NCBI GenBank assembly: GCA_028551475.1
Contig: CM052354.1
Location: 12,049,172 to 12,113,171, forward strand
Length of the DNA: 64,000 nucleotides
Direction: 5' to 3'
Origin: Casuarina equisetifolia
Lineage: Eukaryota > Streptophyta > Magnoliopsida > Fagales > Casuarinaceae
Part shown: in pieces, positions 1 to 10,862 of the stretch
Layout: every line of letters starts with the position of its first letter
Numbering within the stretch: position 1 is the stretch's first letter
Notes under the pieces: generated by a model
Database searches by the model: none
Told to the model about the DNA's origin: nothing
Seen by the model: the letters and a program-made list of their open reading frames with translations, nothing else
Made by a program: the position numbers and the translations under genes

Positions 1-439
1 ACACCTGCACCATGTAATAAACTTATCTGTGGCAGTAGTTTGCTAAACTTGGATGATGCTTTAAAACATTTGTTAGTGTATTTCGTTGTTGCAACCGTGA
101 AATTAATGGTGATATGGATAAAATATTGGTTATCATTGTCATGTCTTTTCAAGGACTTTTGCATGAATGAGATGTCTTCTTTGTCTGAAATGATGATGAA
201 TCATGCCTCATATTTTCGGTAATTTCAAAACCTTTCCGTAAATATATTAATTCTAATGAGAATCGTGGACATTCCGTATGCAATGGGATGACGGATATGT
301 ATCATCGCATTTTAAAGTCCGTTGTCCTTTTGGTATATTATCATCACTGCCTATCCTTAATTATTTTGTTAGTGAAAATATAAGTTTGTATTAGTATAAA
401 TTAGTGTGCAAAAAAAAAGGGTATATTTCAATATGGAGA
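1..439. other. Unassigned left edge
   Basis: No gene, RNA or element could be recognised here. The sequence is AT-rich with short open frames only. It may be the upstream part of the LINE relic that follows, but no reverse-transcriptase motif could be read. Confidence 0.4.
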
Positions 440-880
440 AGGATGATTTAGAAAATTATCTTCTCTTAAAATAAAATTTAACATCACATTGGAGAACTAA
501 TTGAAGAATTATAGTGAATAATCAAAATAACTAAAGGAAGAGATTTGACTAAAAAGCTTCTTAAAATATTTTTTTTTAACTTGAATTTATTTTATTTGTG
601 AATATAATAAAAGATGATATCATAACAAAACAATTAACATCTAAATCTTATTGACAAAAGTATAAAAAAAAAAAAGGTATCAAAGAGATTTTTTTTTTTG
701 TTTCAAAACACAAAATCCTCTTAAGAAAATATAATTTTGAGTGAGATTGAGAGAGTTCTAACTCCATACTTTCCTAGCTTTCATAATTCATTTTTAATTT
801 TTATCTTCTTTTATTGTTTTGTATAGTGCTTTTATTTGAATCCTCATATGTGCATCAATATTCATTGTTCCGTTTTATGT
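440..880 (+). mobile_element. LINE (L1-type) 3'-end relic
   Basis: This stretch is recognisably related to the LINE at 15661-18256. Both share a core reading IK-TTKG-(K/R)-DL followed by KLLK, then matching AT-rich sequence that includes 'AAAATCCTC' and 'GAGTGAGATT'. In plant L1 elements this part corresponds to the extreme C-terminus of ORF2, after the zf-RVT domain. The copy is full of stops and has no visible poly(A) end or target-site duplication. It serves here as an uninterrupted reference for the LINE at 15661, which carries an LTR insertion at the matching place. Confidence 0.5.
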
Positions 881-903
881 AATGAGCATAACACTTGGAC
901 AGG

Positions 904-924
904 TTTTTTTTTTTTTTTTTTTTT
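904..924. repeat. Poly-T tract
   Basis: A run of about 21 T. It could be the poly(A) tail of a minus-strand retroposed sequence, but no flanking duplication was found. Confidence 0.8.
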
Positions 925-1336
925 GAAGAGTTAAGAAAGAGGAGTATAGGGAGCTTGGAACTCATTAGTTCCAACTTACCTAATGCGTGTTGACACACTT
1001 TGGGCAAAAGTTGTGTTCATTTCTATCTCAATATCCATTCAGTCTAAATGGGTTGCCCTTGCTGAGCAAGCAGTGGACGAGCAGGAGCGCCTTCGGGACC
1101 ATAATCCAATCCAGCTTCTTGCCTAGGTGCTCGGACATGGCAGATGCGGCAAACTTGGAATTTTGGAGATGTGCTTCCCATCAACTAGCTCACTTTCTTC
1201 CTATCACCTGTCATCATTATGTCTGCTTAGCCTTGAACTTCCCATTAGTTCATATTAGATGAAGATTCAGGGACTAGTTGGCTTGGCACCCAAAATTTTG
1301 AATTATGTGATTTGGAATTTTTTTTATAAGAAATCC
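925..1336. other. Intergenic, no gene seen
   Basis: A 91-codon open frame (987-1262) starts with TTG, resembles nothing I recognise and lacks plausible coding composition. I see no further structure. Confidence 0.4.
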
Positions 1337-1342
1337 TTTATT
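1337..1342 (-). terminator. Candidate poly(A) signal of the ankyrin/PGG gene
   Basis: AATAAA on the minus strand, about 590 nt downstream of the stop codon at 1928. That is a reasonable 3' UTR length for a plant gene. The hexamer is common in AT-rich DNA, so this is only a candidate. Confidence 0.3.
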
Positions 1343-1927
1343 GGAGCACAAACACATTGATACAGTACCTTAAACACATACATGATAAAAATTCTAAAGA
1401 ACAAAACACCTAATTAGACTTGCATGATTATTCTCACACCAGACATGCACGACAATTAAAAGACAACACTCTGAACACTTCACTCACAAATTTTCTACTC
1501 TCCATCACTATGTCGTACAGAAGTTACGCCCTATTTTGAAGGAGACCCAAAGTCGCTATAACCGTACTTAGTGACGGTTCAGCAGACTTTCCCGAGCACT
1601 CGTATGACCGCAGATAAAGGTGGTTATCAATGAAAGAGGGCGAGATTGCAAGGAAGAATTGGGCAAAGAGGGGTGGTGAGAAAGTGTGAGAAAGTGAGAG
1701 AAAATGAGTGAGATGCGAGAAAGGGAGAAGGGAAAGAGAGACTAGGGAAGGAGCAATGATTGGACGAATTTCTGTAAAGAAGAGATGAGCTGAAGGATAA
1801 CATGGGCAGCAAGAGGTGGATGACCGAGGCAACAAATGGCAGAAAGTGGCCAAGGAAGAGAGATAGCTAGTGCTAGCGGTTAATGAATGCACGGAATCTG
1901 TTTACTGCTATTGAGCAAGGTGGCCAA

Positions 1928-4662
1928 CTAAACTGACGAGACAAATACAAAGCAACTGTGGCACAAAACACCACTAAGTGGATATACAAATTTTGGGGGT
2001 GTTTCTTTAGAACCTGGATACGTGACGAATACTGATACTACAAAAAGCACAATGAGGGCACTGAGGGCTACGAGCCAATCCACCCTATAATTGTCTCTAG
2101 GGATAAGTGAGAGAAATAACCCAAATAAAGTGAAGCAGGAAGTAATGTTAAACACAAGGAGTGCAAGGTAAGGGCCAAGGCCCATGGTTGCTGTCCCAGC
2201 ACGGTGTGATGGCTTATCTGTACAAGTCAAGTTATTAGAAGGACAAGTATAGTCGTCTTGCCAAGTTCCTCCTGGAGGGGTGAGCATTGTCTGGAAGGTG
2301 AGTGTTACAAGCAGCAAAAGAACCACCAACATGGCGCTGCGAGTTTCTGCTCTGTCCACAGCAGGAAATCTATGTCCAAAGGTTTTACGCTTTAGCAAAC
2401 GTTTGATTTTGCAATTATCCACCTGAGTTCCCAATAAGACAAATGTAGTCAATAGCCTCTAAATTGTTAACATGTAGAACAACTCGCAACCTATGTTGTA
2501 AAGATCTGCAATTAACATGCCCCACACTTTAAGAAAATCCAAGCCAGAACACCTCTCCCTCTCAAAACGAAAAAAAATATGTGATGATACATCTAAATAA
2601 AGAAAAGAATAGTATCCCTAATGAGACGATTTCAGAATGTTTTCAAGTACAATACAACAAAAAAATTGAACAACAATATTTTTAATAGCAAGAACGGTCT
2701 TTGCACCTTTAATATGAAAGAAAGAAGTTGTTCATGATTAAAGAAAAAAATGAAGTACTTTTCCCAAACACATTATTATTGTTCTAATAAAGTGTGATGA
2801 AGAGAGCTTATACAGAGATAGAAAAGCTAGAAAGTTTTTAGTTACAACCTTATGTTTTATTACCAATTGCCAATTTGTTTCACAATTTTTTTCTTCATAA
2901 ACAAGACAAAAGGCCTTGGCCACAAAAATATTAGCAATGGCATGGAATTGTCAAAAAAGATTACTAAAAAATTTATAAAAATAAAAATAAAAATAAAAGT
3001 ATAGTCTCTTAATGCATCATTCAGTGTTCATAAATTTATTTTTTCTTTAATCCGCAATGATGTGACATACCATGTGATACTCCACCAAAGGCATATACCA
3101 CACGAACAATATACATATAAATTTCCATTATGTACCTAAAAGAAAAAAGTCAATCCTTTTATGAGAAATGTAGGAATTTTTTAATCCTTTTCTTATGTGA
3201 TTAAGCAAATTTTCAATTGGAGCAAAGTTTGAGGAAGTCACCTACATATATATAACTAAATACTTTTATAGCGACAATTCTATTGTTGTGAACAATTTAT
3301 TTGGTTTTATACATAGACATGTATATAAGCTTTAATGAAAATTTATTAATTTTTAGAGACTTTATGTTCATTTATATTGATTCTCAAATTGTAGTCATTA
3401 CAAGTTTAAAAAGGTTGTTTGAGGATAAAGAAGTAGGATGTCAAGCAAAATACATTGTGGAAGAGATGAAATCCAAATAAAGAGAAATAGGAACAACAAA
3501 TGTAAGAGCAAATTTGAAAATCAATCATAGTAACTTATTTGCAGTTTCATACTTGCAAAGACAATTTCAAGAGATATATTTATAATTAATTTTTTTTAAA
3601 AAAAACTTTTGAGTGAGTTACTTTTGTAAGTGCTAAAAGCCAATCTTTTGACATGGTGAGTCTTACGATTGCTAGCTATACAAGTAGACAAACTTTCATT
3701 ATACAATCTCTATTGTCCCTTGTTAACTAAAAACATGAGTAAAGTGAACTTGCCTGAGATAGATCTTTCTCTTTTACAAGGTCAAAGCAACTCTTGCCAT
3801 CTACATTCTTCAAATCCAGTAATTCTGGTACCCCATAGAGACGCCAAGCTTGGTGAAGCCACAACAACAACAACCGATAAGCATCGAGCTGGTTATATCT
3901 TAATGCAATATGTAGGGCATTCTCATCAAGATTTGTCAATTCAAAAATAGACATTGGACAGGAATTTAAAAATTCAATCAAAAGGTCAAGATTTCCTGTT
4001 TGAGCTGCGCAGTGCAAAGGAGTGAAACCCTTCTTTCCATGAACACAAGCAAGCTTGTTGTCAAACTTTAGTAGACGTAGCACCACATTTCGTAGTCTTG
4101 CTTTCAAATCAGAGTCCAACTTGGGTGCCGTTTGTAGCATTTCTGGGTCCTCCTTGCTTTCTTGCAAAGCGAGGTCCATCCGGTCCATTTCTTGCAACGC
4201 AAGGTGTACAGGGGTCCAACCATTTTTATTTAGCTTGGACAGAAACGACGACTTTAATCTTGTGATCTCGACTGCAAATGAGTAATGTCCTGCTGATGCA
4301 GCTGCGTGCAAGGGTGTCTCCGCGAATGGGGCATTGCCGATTTCGTCCAAAACACGCGGATGGCTCTCTATCAATTTATACAAGGCTTCGATGTCTCCTT
4401 CTCGGCCAGCACTTAAACACTCGTTGATGATATTTTGCGGCACACACTCGCGTCCCATTGATCGGGCAGCGCTCAAAAACTCGTCAATGACATTTTCCGG
4501 AACACTTTCACCGTCCATTGATCGGGGAGCGCTATCAGTGACACTTTTTGGAACTCTCAAATTGGCCGCCAGACAATTGAGAGAAAATGCCTTCAAAGCT
4601 TTGAAAAAACAAAAGGCCACTGGAGAAATAGTGAGCAAAGCAGAAGAATTAGGCGTCCTCAT
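1928..4662 (-). CDS. Ankyrin-repeat protein with C-terminal PGG membrane domain (two exons)
   Basis: Plant ankyrin/PGG membrane protein of the ACD6/ITN1 type, a family linked to defence, cell death and stress signalling at membranes. The exact substrate or partner of this member is unknown. Exon 1 is 4662-3754 and exon 2 is 2422-1928, giving about 467 aa. Ankyrin repeats lie at roughly residues 85-300, with motifs such as ETPLHAAASAGH, GWTPVHLAL, GFTPLHCAAQTGNLDLL and ENALHIALRYNQ. The PGG domain follows, with LTPPGGTWQ and HRAGTATM, and several hydrophobic helices (LVVLLLLVTLTF, ALIVLFVVSVFV). The start is the first ATG (4662-4660); GTG lies 18 nt upstream in frame. The exon junction is phase 0 on both sides, and the donor is CAG|GCAAGT, a GC-AG intron. 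The frame is open throughout, so the gene looks intact. The short N-terminus and only about four repeats are modest for the family. No expression evidence is available. Confidence 0.82.
2423..3753 (-). other. GC-AG intron of the ankyrin/PGG gene
   Basis: The 1331-nt intron is AT-rich. The donor reads AG|GCAAGT, the usual consensus of GC-type introns, and the acceptor reads GGGAACTCAG|GTG. Splicing here joins two phase-0 codons and leads straight into the segment before the PGG domain. No GT donor near the end of the ankyrin open frame gives an equally good join. Confidence 0.65.
4412..4531 (-). repeat. 60-bp in-frame tandem duplication in exon 1
   Basis: Two 60-bp units (4412-4471 and 4472-4531) encode two 20-residue copies near the N-terminus, aligned around ENVIDEFLSAARSM and QNIINECLSAGREG. 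The copies share the DNA core CCATTGATCGGG. The unit is a whole number of codons, so the frame is kept. It lies before the ankyrin repeats. Confidence 0.7.
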
Positions 4663-7374
4663 TGTGTAGGGGTGGATCACACGTGGCTAAAAATGGCCTG
4701 CCAGATGGAGAACTTTTTAGTACATACGTGGGCCAGGGCTCGTCTGCGTTAGTGAAAAAGAAAATGCTCGAGCTAATCAGGAGAAAGGAATAAAATTGAG
4801 CTAACCAAGGCGATACCAACTGCACAAATGTCTTACCGCTTGTTGACTGAATGAATCTCAGCCTCACAGCCGTCCAATCAGGTTGAAGGAAGCAGACTAC
4901 AACTTTGGGAACCTTACAAAAAAAAAAAAAAAAAAAACAAAGTTTTCAGACGTGCAAAGAATTAAATCTAATGTGTAAAAGATTAATTGTTTTTATAGCC
5001 ATAAATACATATAACTCTACATTAGCCTCATCCGTTTAGGCATACCTTCCGTGCATGACATTTTCTGTTAAATAACTCTTTCCACGTGTTGTCCCTTCCG
5101 TGATTTGAACTCTAAATATGAGATTTAACTTTAATACTAAATTTAATAAACTTAATCATTAAACGTCTAAGTTTATTAACATGACAAGTTCAATTAATCA
5201 AGGAAAGTTGAAATCCTAACTGATATCAGAAGGCGTTAAAAGGGTTTAGGCCGTAGTGGTCACTAGCTTTTTGTGTCATCCAGTGATGTTGTGCCACGTT
5301 AATCTCCAATATTATTGATGTTAAGTGAAAGGAGCAAGCGTATGATGCTTCTATAAATTGCAATTCCATTTTGTGTCATAATATTTTGTTTGGCGTACGA
5401 TGCTTCAGATTAGCTTTGCTGCAATTTGTAAAAGTATGATTTCCAACATTCTTAACCAGTATTAAGAAAATTAAAATCCAAAAAAAAAAACTTGCGCATG
5501 AGATTTTTAGTAGATCCTTTTTAACGATGGGAGCCAGCATTCAAACTTCAAAAGACGTGAAAATATTATTAAGACAATGGGTTGGCAGCCATTGTCTGCC
5601 AAACTTTGTACTGATTGGACAAAATATCACTGCTTAAAGCCGACATTGCCGCTGAGGATTCTTCGGAAAAGATTAGATGCTCAAAAGATTTTTGTGCAAC
5701 GTACATGTCTAAGAGCGTTGATGGCTGTCAGAATGTCATGTTACCGTACAAAAAGTAAAAGTGAAAAAGCACGACAACGTCCAGAAGAAAGGAAAAAAGC
5801 GGACGCCTGTTCCGCATGCGCCATATCACCAAAGCAAGAAAAGAGCATTTTAAAGACTCGTGTGTATCTCACGCGTGTCATCTTCTTCCACACTTTCTAC
5901 AGTAATCTGACTTTTTTAAACGTTTTAACTAAAAAAAAAGTTTAAAAATGAAATAAGAAACATTTAACTATAAAAGAATAATCATTTTATTACTATGAAA
6001 GACAAAAAGAATTATCAATCTTAATAATGAAATTTTTTATTCAAAATACAAAAAACTTTCAAATTTTTCATGACAATATCTTCTAGAATTAATTTGATAT
6101 TGATTCTTTATCAATATAAGATGTTTTACATTTAATTTTTAACTATTATAAAAAGATGATCAAATTGCATACAAATATCATCAAGAAATACAAATTACTT
6201 CTCTTCTTATTTTTCTTATTATTCTTGGTATTTATTTTAGTTTTATTATTATTTTTAAATAAATTTCTACAATATTTTGCAGGAATTTTTTTCTAATTGT
6301 GGCAAAGCCAGAAAGGTACAGGCATACGTACATTGCTCTTGTGTGGACTTAGTCAGGGCCATGAAATGGTACGTACACTTGTAGTTGGGCATGTACACCC
6401 GACAGTGTATATTTTGTCAAAGAAAACATTTGATCGTACACCTTATATTTGGTTTGTTATATGGTGACACTGTATGTGATCCTCAATCAATTTTTTATGC
6501 CTTAACATATAGTTTAATATAAATTTTAATAGTTAAATTTCTCATATACAAATATCAAACCATTATGTTAACAAGAGCACTAAACAAATTACTTAGACTT
6601 ATTCACATTACTTTTCTTTTACTTATATGTATTTACATTGCCTTTTCATTTATTCATGGTTGCTTAAATTTGAGAATAATATTTTAGAATTATATGAGTC
6701 AAGCATGCACGTGACGAGCCCCATTTTCCCCCATTTAATTATGTATCTTGATCTGCTTGATTTCACAAAAGCTGCAGATTTTTCGCAGGTGCCAGATAGG
6801 TGTGCGGTCAAGAACTAAGTTTGATCGGTTTTAAAGGCATTTTCAATCCCAAAATGTCATGGGAGAAAATGGCAGACACAGAGGGAGGAGGCGGCTGGCC
6901 AAGGAAGAAGGAAGGCTGGTACCATCCTGACACCGTTGCTATATTGAAAGAGCCACGTTACTGTCTCCGAGGCCTGATTTTCATAATAAGTGACATTAGA
7001 TAGTTTAATTTCTTATTATCTTGAAAATAAGTATAGAACATTATCAATGCACAATATAAGCTTGCAACAAAGTAAATATTCTAGAACAATAAAATTAATC
7101 GTTGGGATAGTTCACGATACCTTCAAAAGCAATTCTTTGATTTTATCGAATCACATCCATTCTGACGCCTCCTCATCTGGCCCGCAATCTGCTGGTGTGG
7201 ATAAATCCTCGGGCTCCGGAGATGCTTCCGACGAGCTTCAACAAGCTAAAGGAAAACAGCCTTAAAATATAAATATTAGTCATATATCTTCCATTTCTTG
7301 CTTTTCCTTTTTAAGTGTCAATGATTGGGGTAAAACATGCATTCTTCTTTCAATATAAAATTAGTTTTGCCATA
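4663..7374. other. Upstream and intergenic region, no gene recognised
   Basis: The first few hundred bases presumably hold the promoter of the ankyrin/PGG gene. Open frames at 5577-5945 and 6800-7003 match nothing I know. The segment 7140-7264 is rich in Ser, Gly and Asp codons and ends in a stop; it could be an exon scrap but has no partner. The rest is AT-rich. Confidence 0.4.
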
Positions 7375-7379
7375 TAAGG
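7375..7379. repeat. Target-site duplication TAAGG (left)
   Basis: Directly abuts the outer end of the old minus-strand Athila-type element. The identical TAAGG is at 26553-26557 at the other end. Confidence 0.8.
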
Positions 7380-7449
7380 TATTGGGTGAAATTTTAAATA
7401 CAAATGAACATGTCGAATAAGTAATATAATGATAAAAAAGTATATTATC
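7380..7449 (-). repeat. 3' LTR of old Athila-type element, distal piece
   Basis: Matches the reverse complement of an Athila LTR end, starting TATTGGGTGAAA where intact relatives have TGTTCGGTGAAA. It breaks off at TTATC, the insertion site of the younger element, and resumes at 14452. Confidence 0.8.
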
Positions 7450-9117
7450 TGATAATTCTATTTTATATAGAGTTATTTTATTTATTTTAAGTAATGTTTA
7501 ATATAGTTTTTATTAAATTATATTTATATTTAATTATATTGATGTATGTTTTGCTATTTTATGCAATAAATTCAAAATAGAAGAAAAAGAAGTAATAAAT
7601 AATGCAAAATCAATACTTACCATTTATCTATGAAGCACGTGAGAAGCAAGGAGAAGAAAAAGATAGAGAAAAAGAAGTAAAAAAGGAAAGTCAAGGAAGA
7701 AAAGAAAATAGTGACCTATTGGGTTTTGGAAGCGGATTAACAAAAGAGAGGAGGCGTTTATCGAAAAACGAAGAACAGAGAACGGAGGAGAAGAGGAGAG
7801 ATTTCGGCGGCTAGGACCTCGCCGGAAAAGCAGAGGCCACGCACGACAGCGCGGGACTCTGTAGACGCCGGTGGTTTGGCGAAAGCCGACCGTGACGTTC
7901 TTTTCCGCCGAAGGCACCTATTCCCGGCCATTCTTTTCCTTTTTCCGGCCAGATTTGAGAGATTTTCGGCGATCTGAAAGCAGATTTGAATTCCTAGAGA
8001 GATTTCCGGCGTTTCTGTACTAGATTCACGGCGATTCGCGGCGGTTTCCGGCGAAGAACGGCGAACGCCGTTTGAGCTTTTCTGTCAGATCTACACGTTT
8101 CTGTGGAATATTTGCGCGATATTTTTACAGATCTACAATCTAGGCGTCCCGATCTACGTTTCTGGAGGTTTCTGTGAAGACCGGCGGCGGCGCGTGGCGG
8201 CCGGACGGCGGCGCGTGTCACCGGCGCGTGACGGCGCGTTTTAAGTCCTTTTTTTTTTTTCCGTTCTTCAGACAGTTTCTTCTTCACCCTGTGATGTGCA
8301 GATTTGTGCAATTTATTTTGTGATTTGAAGACATTTGGTGACAGCTTTAATGTTTTTAAATTCCAGAATGCTTTGTTTACGTTTTTGCACTGATTTAGGT
8401 TATTTAAATATGTTGTTTTAGTTTAGTGTGTTAGAGCTACGATGGAACTTAATTATAATGTATCAATGTTATGATTATTTACGTTTTGTGAGATATTTTA
8501 TGAATGTGAAGTTGCATGTTACGGAGTTTAATGCTTTTAGGTGATTAGCTATCATCTAGATGACTTGATTTGCATGTTAGAGACCGACAGGAAATAACAT
8601 GCAGTTGCTTCTTGTAATATCCAACCATAGATTAATATGGATAGACATATATTATGTTATTTGTGTGGCTTTTGGTGATAAGATGATCGAAAGATTTATT
8701 GTAAACCAGAAATATTCACAGAGCCTAATGCATTTGGTTTGTTTCAATTCACATATAGAGATATAGTGAATTAATGAACTAAATAGGTTTACTATACCTA
8801 GACATAGGATAGTAAATAAATTAGGAAATTCCGCCATCACATAAGTAGAATTAATCTTGTTAGCATGGATGATCGACATTTGTACCTAGTAATTAGGTGA
8901 AATCAGATGCTCTAACATCTTTCGTTTGTCAAGTTTAGATTAAATTTAGTTATTAAATTCACAATTTACCATTTCAGTTGGCTAGATAAATTCTAGGAGT
9001 TGTTCACCATTAGTAATTAATTAGTTTAGTAAATACCAGTCTTCGTGGGACGATATCTGTACTCATCATTATATTACTTGTTCGATATGTTCACTTGCAT
9101 TTAAATTTCACCGAACA
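7450..9117 (+). repeat. 5' LTR of young Athila-type element
   Basis: 1668 bp, beginning TGATAATTC and ending CACCGAACA. An unusually GC-rich block at about 7790-8250, full of CGGCG/CCGGC motifs, sits in otherwise AT-rich sequence. The outer end holds the imperfect inverted motif TATTTTATATAG. Open frames on both strands inside the LTR are composition effects. Confidence 0.92.
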
Positions 9118-9123
9118 AGTTTT

Positions 9124-9141
9124 TGGCGCCGTTGCCGGGGA
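9124..9141 (+). promoter_or_regulatory. Primer-binding site (tRNA-Asp type)
   Basis: TGGCGCCGTTGCCGGGGA, six bases after the LTR, is complementary to the 3' end of plant tRNA-Asp including CCA. This primer choice is typical of Athila elements. Confidence 0.85.
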
Positions 9142-9275
9142 TTGGTTATTTTACTACTAATTAATATTAATACCGAGTAGCTTCTTAGTTTAATCTAGCT
9201 TTTGTTTTTCTATTTTATTTCTACTTTTAATTTTGTATTTTGTTGCAGTAAAAAAAAAAAAGAAAAGAAAGAAAG

Positions 9276-10181
9276 ATGGAGAACAATGATGGTACACGTA
9301 GATTGTTGAAAGATTATGCACTATCATTTTGGAATGCCACATCAAGCTTCCAGAGGCTTGCAATTCTAACAAATAACTTTGAGGTCAAGCCTGTGCACAT
9401 CAAGATGCTTCAAAGATTTGTGCAATATAGTGGGCTACCAAATGAGGATCCAAATGCTCACATTGAAGCATTCCTTGAATTCTGTGACATGATTGGAGAT
9501 CATGGAGTCACAGAAGATGTTATCAGGTTAAAACTATTTCCATTTTCTCTTAGAGATACAGCTAAAGATTGGTTCTCTTCATTTCCTGCAGGATTGATTA
9601 CTACATGGGATGATTTGGCTCAGAAATTTCTTGGTAAGTTCTTTCCTTTTGCAAGATCTGCTAAATTGTGTAACGATATTTTCAGTTTTGAGCAGATGAA
9701 TGATGAATTATTATATGAAGCTTGGGAGAGATTCAAGGAACTTTTGAGGATATGTCCAAATCATAGACTACCCACGTGGCTACAGGTACAAACTTTTTAT
9801 GATGGGTGTAGTATGAATCTTCGTTGTGTAATTGATACAGCTGCAGGAGGGGACTTACATAGCAAAACACCAGAAGAGGCATTTAATTTTCTAGAGGAGA
9901 TGGCAGTTGATAACTATCAATGGTCTACTGAGAGACTACCAATGCATCAAGCAAGTGGAGTCCATGAAGTAGATACCCTCGCCGATTTACGTGCAGAATT
10001 GGAAGTGTTCTTAAAGAATAGAGAATGTGAATTTTGTGGTGGAGCACATGAGAGCACAGAATGTCAAGTAGGTAACCCTTATGCTCATTATAATGATTAT
10101 GCTAATTTTGTTGGGATTCCTAGCATGTCACAAAATGATTATTACTCAAATATGTACAATCCGGGATGGCACAACCATTAA
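9276..10181 (+). CDS. Athila-type Gag, N-terminal part (ends at an in-frame TAA)
   Basis: Structural Gag of the young element. It packages element RNA in cytoplasmic particles. The ATG follows an A-rich leader (9249-9275). The retrotransposon gag domain covers roughly residues 45-170, with LPNEDPNAHIEAFLEF, RLKLFPFSLRDTAKDWF and TWDDLAQKFLGKFFP. A CCHC-like knuckle (CEFCGGAHESTEC) lies near residue 250. The frame ends in TAA at 10179-10181, but the same frame continues to 10862. The old element has a Pro codon at this place, so the stop looks like a point change rather than a natural end. Loss of the C-terminal part might impair the protein. Confidence 0.85.
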   Translation: MENNDGTRRLLKDYALSFWNATSSFQRLAILTNNFEVKPVHIKMLQRFVQYSGLPNEDPNAHIEAFLEFCDMIGDHGVTEDVIRLKLFPFSLRDTAKDWFSSFPAGLITTWDDLAQKFLGKFFPFARSAKLCNDIFSFEQMNDELLYEAWERFKELLRICPNHRLPTWLQVQTFYDGCSMNLRCVIDTAAGGDLHSKTPEEAFNFLEEMAVDNYQWSTERLPMHQASGVHEVDTLADLRAELEVFLKNRECEFCGGAHESTECQVGNPYAHYNDYANFVGIPSMSQNDYYSNMYNPGWHNH

Positions 10182-10208
10182 ATTTTTTCATGGAGTAACC
10201 CAAGTGAG

Positions 10209-10862
10209 ATGAGACCGCAACTAACATTTCGGCAAATAGAAGAGGTGAAACCTAACTTAGAAGACATAATCAGCGAGCTGGCCAACACCACACAGAACAT
10301 TTTAGAGAGGATTGAAGCAAGTTTTCAAAGAAACGAAGCTTCATTCCAAAGATTAGAGGTGCAAATAAGTCAATTGATCAGCATGATCGCAGAGAATCAG
10401 GAGGGTTCTTGGCCTAGCGATGTGGAGAAAAGCCCTATAGATACCGTAGAGGCAATAACCCTAACATGTGGCATGCAATTGGGAGAAGATAATGCGGACA
10501 CAAACATTTTTAAAGAAACAAATAAGGATGTCAGCATGCAACTTGAGGAGACACCGAGGAACAACCTTGCTCTAGTAAATCATGAGTCCTTTATGCCTCC
10601 AACTCCATCTACCCAGAGATTCCAGCAACGCATAAAAGATAAGCAGTTTTTGGAATTCCTTGATATATCTTTAAAACTGCACATTAACATTTCTTTTGCA
10701 GATATTCCAATTCAAATATCTAGTTGTGCAAAACTTTTGAATGAGAGACTGGAGAACAAAAGAAAGCCGGAAGCATATGAGACAGTTGTGCTTATTGAAG
10801 AATGCACAACCATCAAACGACACAAACTGTCTCCGAAACTGTTGGAGTTTCATCCTCCTTGA
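10209..10862 (+). pseudogene. Gag C-terminal/pre-protease region, truncated by pol deletion
   Basis: Same reading frame as the gag upstream, separated only by the TAA at 10179. It begins at an internal ATG that is probably not a real start. The first half has coiled-coil-like heptads (around ERIEASFQRNEASFQRLEVQ). The second half matches the pre-protease segment of the old element at 23602-23252, with LKLHINISFAD and LIEECTTI. The frame ends just where the protease would begin, in a tail contributed by sequence from beyond integrase. Confidence 0.7.

Noticed and set aside
1524..1892. Minus-strand 122-codon frame downstream of the ankyrin/PGG gene
   Set aside because: Ser/Leu/His-rich low-complexity product with no domain; it lies where the 3' UTR is expected.
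5577..5945. 122-codon plus-strand frame
   Set aside because: Non-ATG context upstream, no recognisable domain, basic low-complexity end, AT-rich surroundings. It may be chance.
7602..8311. Open frames on both strands in the GC-rich part of the Athila LTR (also 12927-13645)
   Set aside because: They are duplicated because the LTR is duplicated. High GC lowers stop frequency, and no motif or start context supports translation.
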